Assembly: GCA_025351145.1 (NCBI GenBank)
Contig: JANXWM010000394.1
Coordinates: forward strand, 1-6,051
Length of the DNA: 6,051 bases
Origin: Chitinophagaceae bacterium
GTDB lineage: Bacteria > Bacteroidota > Bacteroidia > Chitinophagales > Chitinophagaceae
Reading direction: 5' to 3'
The translations under genes were made by a program, and so were the position numbers. Position 1 is the stretch's first letter; each line of letters begins with the position of its first letter. Positions 4,900-6,051 of this stretch are shown here, one piece after another. A model generated the notes under the pieces. The model saw nothing but the letters and a program-made list of their open reading frames with translations, searched no databases and was not told the origin of the DNA.

Positions 4900-6051
4900 T
4901 TACTTTTTCGGCCTGTAAAATTCTTTGAATAACAACCTTAAACTTTGGTCGTAAGTAAAATATTTGTACACCCAGTTAATGAATATCTGCAATTTATTTT
5001 TTACGCCGAGTATCAGCATTAAATGCAGCAGCATCCACACCATCCATGCAGGCCAGCCGCCAAAATGTATTTTTGGTTTTGGTATATCAACTACGGCGAG
5101 GTTGCGGCCTACAGTTGCCATGCTTCCCTTGTCTTTGTATTCAAATTCTATGAGCGGTTTTCCCTCTAACTGCAAGAGTAAATTCGATGCAAGATTAGCG
5201 CCCTGGTTAATGGCAACAGTTGCTACCTGCGGGTGCCCGTGCGGGTACAGGGGCGTTTCCATATATGCAATGTCGCCAAGTGCATACACGTTTTGTAAAC
5301 CGGATATTTTATTGGTACGGTCAACTTTAATCCGGTTGCCCCGCACCACCAGCGATGCATCTATACCTTTCGGTACATTGCCGGTAATACCTGCAGCCCA
5401 TATCACTATTTTAGCACCAATTGTTTCACCGGTAGAAAGTGTTACGGTATCGCCGTCGTAAGATTTTACAACAGTTTGTGTAAGCACTTTTACACCTAAT
5501 TTTTCCAGGTATTTTCTGCTTTGTTCAGAACTTTTTTCACTCATGGCACCAAGCGTTTTTGGGCTGCCTTCTACCAGGTGAATATGCATTTGTTTAAAGT
5601 CGAGTTCGGGATAATCTTTGGGCAAAACATTGTTACGCATTTCCGCAAGGGCACCGCTTACTTCAACGCCGGTAGGGCCGCCGCCAACAATAACAATGTT
5701 CATTAATTTCTGTAACTCAGCCGGGTCTTTCACCATCAATGCGTCTTCAAAATTCTGTATCAGCCGGTGGCGCAATTGCAATGCTTCTACTGTAGATTTC
5801 ATGGGGAAGGCATATTCTTTTAACTGTGCATTGCCAAAGAAATTGGTATCTGCACCGGTAGCAATTACCAGTACATCGTAGTTAAATTCGCCAATATCGG
5901 TGATCACTTTATTGATTGCGGTTTGAATTTCTTTTACTTCAGCCAAACGAAAATTAATGTTCCTGCTGTTCTGGAAAACCTTGCGTAGCGGGAACGAAAT
6001 ATTGCTTGCATCAAGCCCCGCGGTTGCCACCTGGTAAAACAATGGCTGAAA
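4900..6051 (-). CDS. ndh: Type II NADH:quinone oxidoreductase (NDH-2), partial, N-terminus outside window
   Basis: The fragment has 383 residues and its frame is still open at the right edge. It begins FQPLFYQVATAGL, which in NDH-2 proteins lies about 40-50 residues after the true start. The TTG at 6042 is therefore not a start, and the first FAD-binding GxGxxG is missing only because of the window edge. Visible: VIATGA (62-67), the NADH-binding Rossmann motif VIVGGGPTGVE (120-130), WAAGI (218-222), the second FAD contact YALGDIA (256-262), and PQVATVAINQGANLA (274-288) lining the quinone site. The C-terminal region from about 331 (GGWPAWMVWMLLHLML, then a Trp/Tyr/Lys-rich stretch ending FYRPKK) matches the amphipathic helices that attach NDH-2 to the inner membrane. 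Known role: a single-subunit, non-proton-pumping enzyme that passes electrons from NADH to menaquinone or ubiquinone. Bacteroidota mostly use menaquinone. It converges on the sirtuin gene. Confidence 0.95.
   Translation of the reverse strand, partial: FQPLFYQVATAGLDASNISFPLRKVFQNSRNINFRLAEVKEIQTAINKVITDIGEFNYDVLVIATGADTNFFGNAQLKEYAFPMKSTVEALQLRHRLIQNFEDALMVKDPAELQKLMNIVIVGGGPTGVEVSGALAEMRNNVLPKDYPELDFKQMHIHLVEGSPKTLGAMSEKSSEQSRKYLEKLGVKVLTQTVVKSYDGDTVTLSTGETIGAKIVIWAAGITGNVPKGIDASLVVRGNRIKVDRTNKISGLQNVYALGDIAYMETPLYPHGHPQVATVAINQGANLASNLLLQLEGKPLIEFEYKDKGSMATVGRNLAVVDIPKPKIHFGGWPAWMVWMLLHLMLILGVKNKLQIFINWVYKYFTYDQSLRLLFKEFYRPKK

Noticed and set aside
4964..5461. 165-codon plus-strand open frame opposite NDH-2
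   Set aside because: It is a shadow of the NDH-2 gene on the opposite strand. The NDH-2 frame carries all the conserved motifs.
6040..6042. TTG at 6042 (minus strand) as the start codon of the NDH-2 gene
   Set aside because: The frame stays open to 6051 and the residues before it (FQP) belong to the conserved NDH-2 FQPLLYQVATAG motif, so translation starts outside the window.

Overview
The window looks like part of a Bacteroidota chromosome, most likely family Chitinophagaceae. The pointers are moderate-to-low GC, A-rich translation starts without Shine-Dalgarno sequences, a TonB-dependent receptor that begins with a carboxypeptidase-regulatory-like domain, a TAnnTTTG-type -7 element before one gene, and a short intergenic repeat (core GTACAAGTGTGCGACGCAA). 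The family-level assignment is inference; the phylum is fairly safe. Most of the window is ordinary accessory and housekeeping content. I see no phage, transposase, CRISPR array, tRNA or rRNA.

Layout. Positions 1-1670 (minus strand) hold the N-terminal 556 codons of a TonB-dependent outer-membrane receptor whose C-terminus lies beyond the left edge. A 271-bp divergent intergenic region follows. Then come four plus-strand genes: a stand-alone EVE-domain protein (1942-2352) closed by a clear intrinsic terminator, a small lipoprotein (2514-2939), a DUF4349 membrane/lipoprotein (3016-3912), and a Sir2-type NAD-dependent protein deacylase (4050-4742). A convergent type II NADH:quinone oxidoreductase (4900-6051, minus strand) runs off the right edge and lacks its N-terminus.

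The genes do not form an obvious single pathway. The lipoprotein and the DUF4349 gene are 76 bp apart and may be co-transcribed; both encode envelope proteins. The sirtuin consumes NAD+ and NDH-2 regenerates it from NADH, but they are convergent and a regulatory link is not shown.

The most interesting non-coding signal is a repeat present three times, in three different intergenic gaps (1694-1752 minus, 3944-4001 plus, 4816-4874 plus). Each copy has a 19-nt core followed, after a nearly constant 32-33 nt variable spacer, by a run of 6-8 A. It looks like a dispersed small intergenic element of unknown function. The most interesting protein feature is that the sirtuin contains no cysteine at all, so it cannot carry the classical four-Cys zinc site, although its NAD and catalytic motifs are intact.
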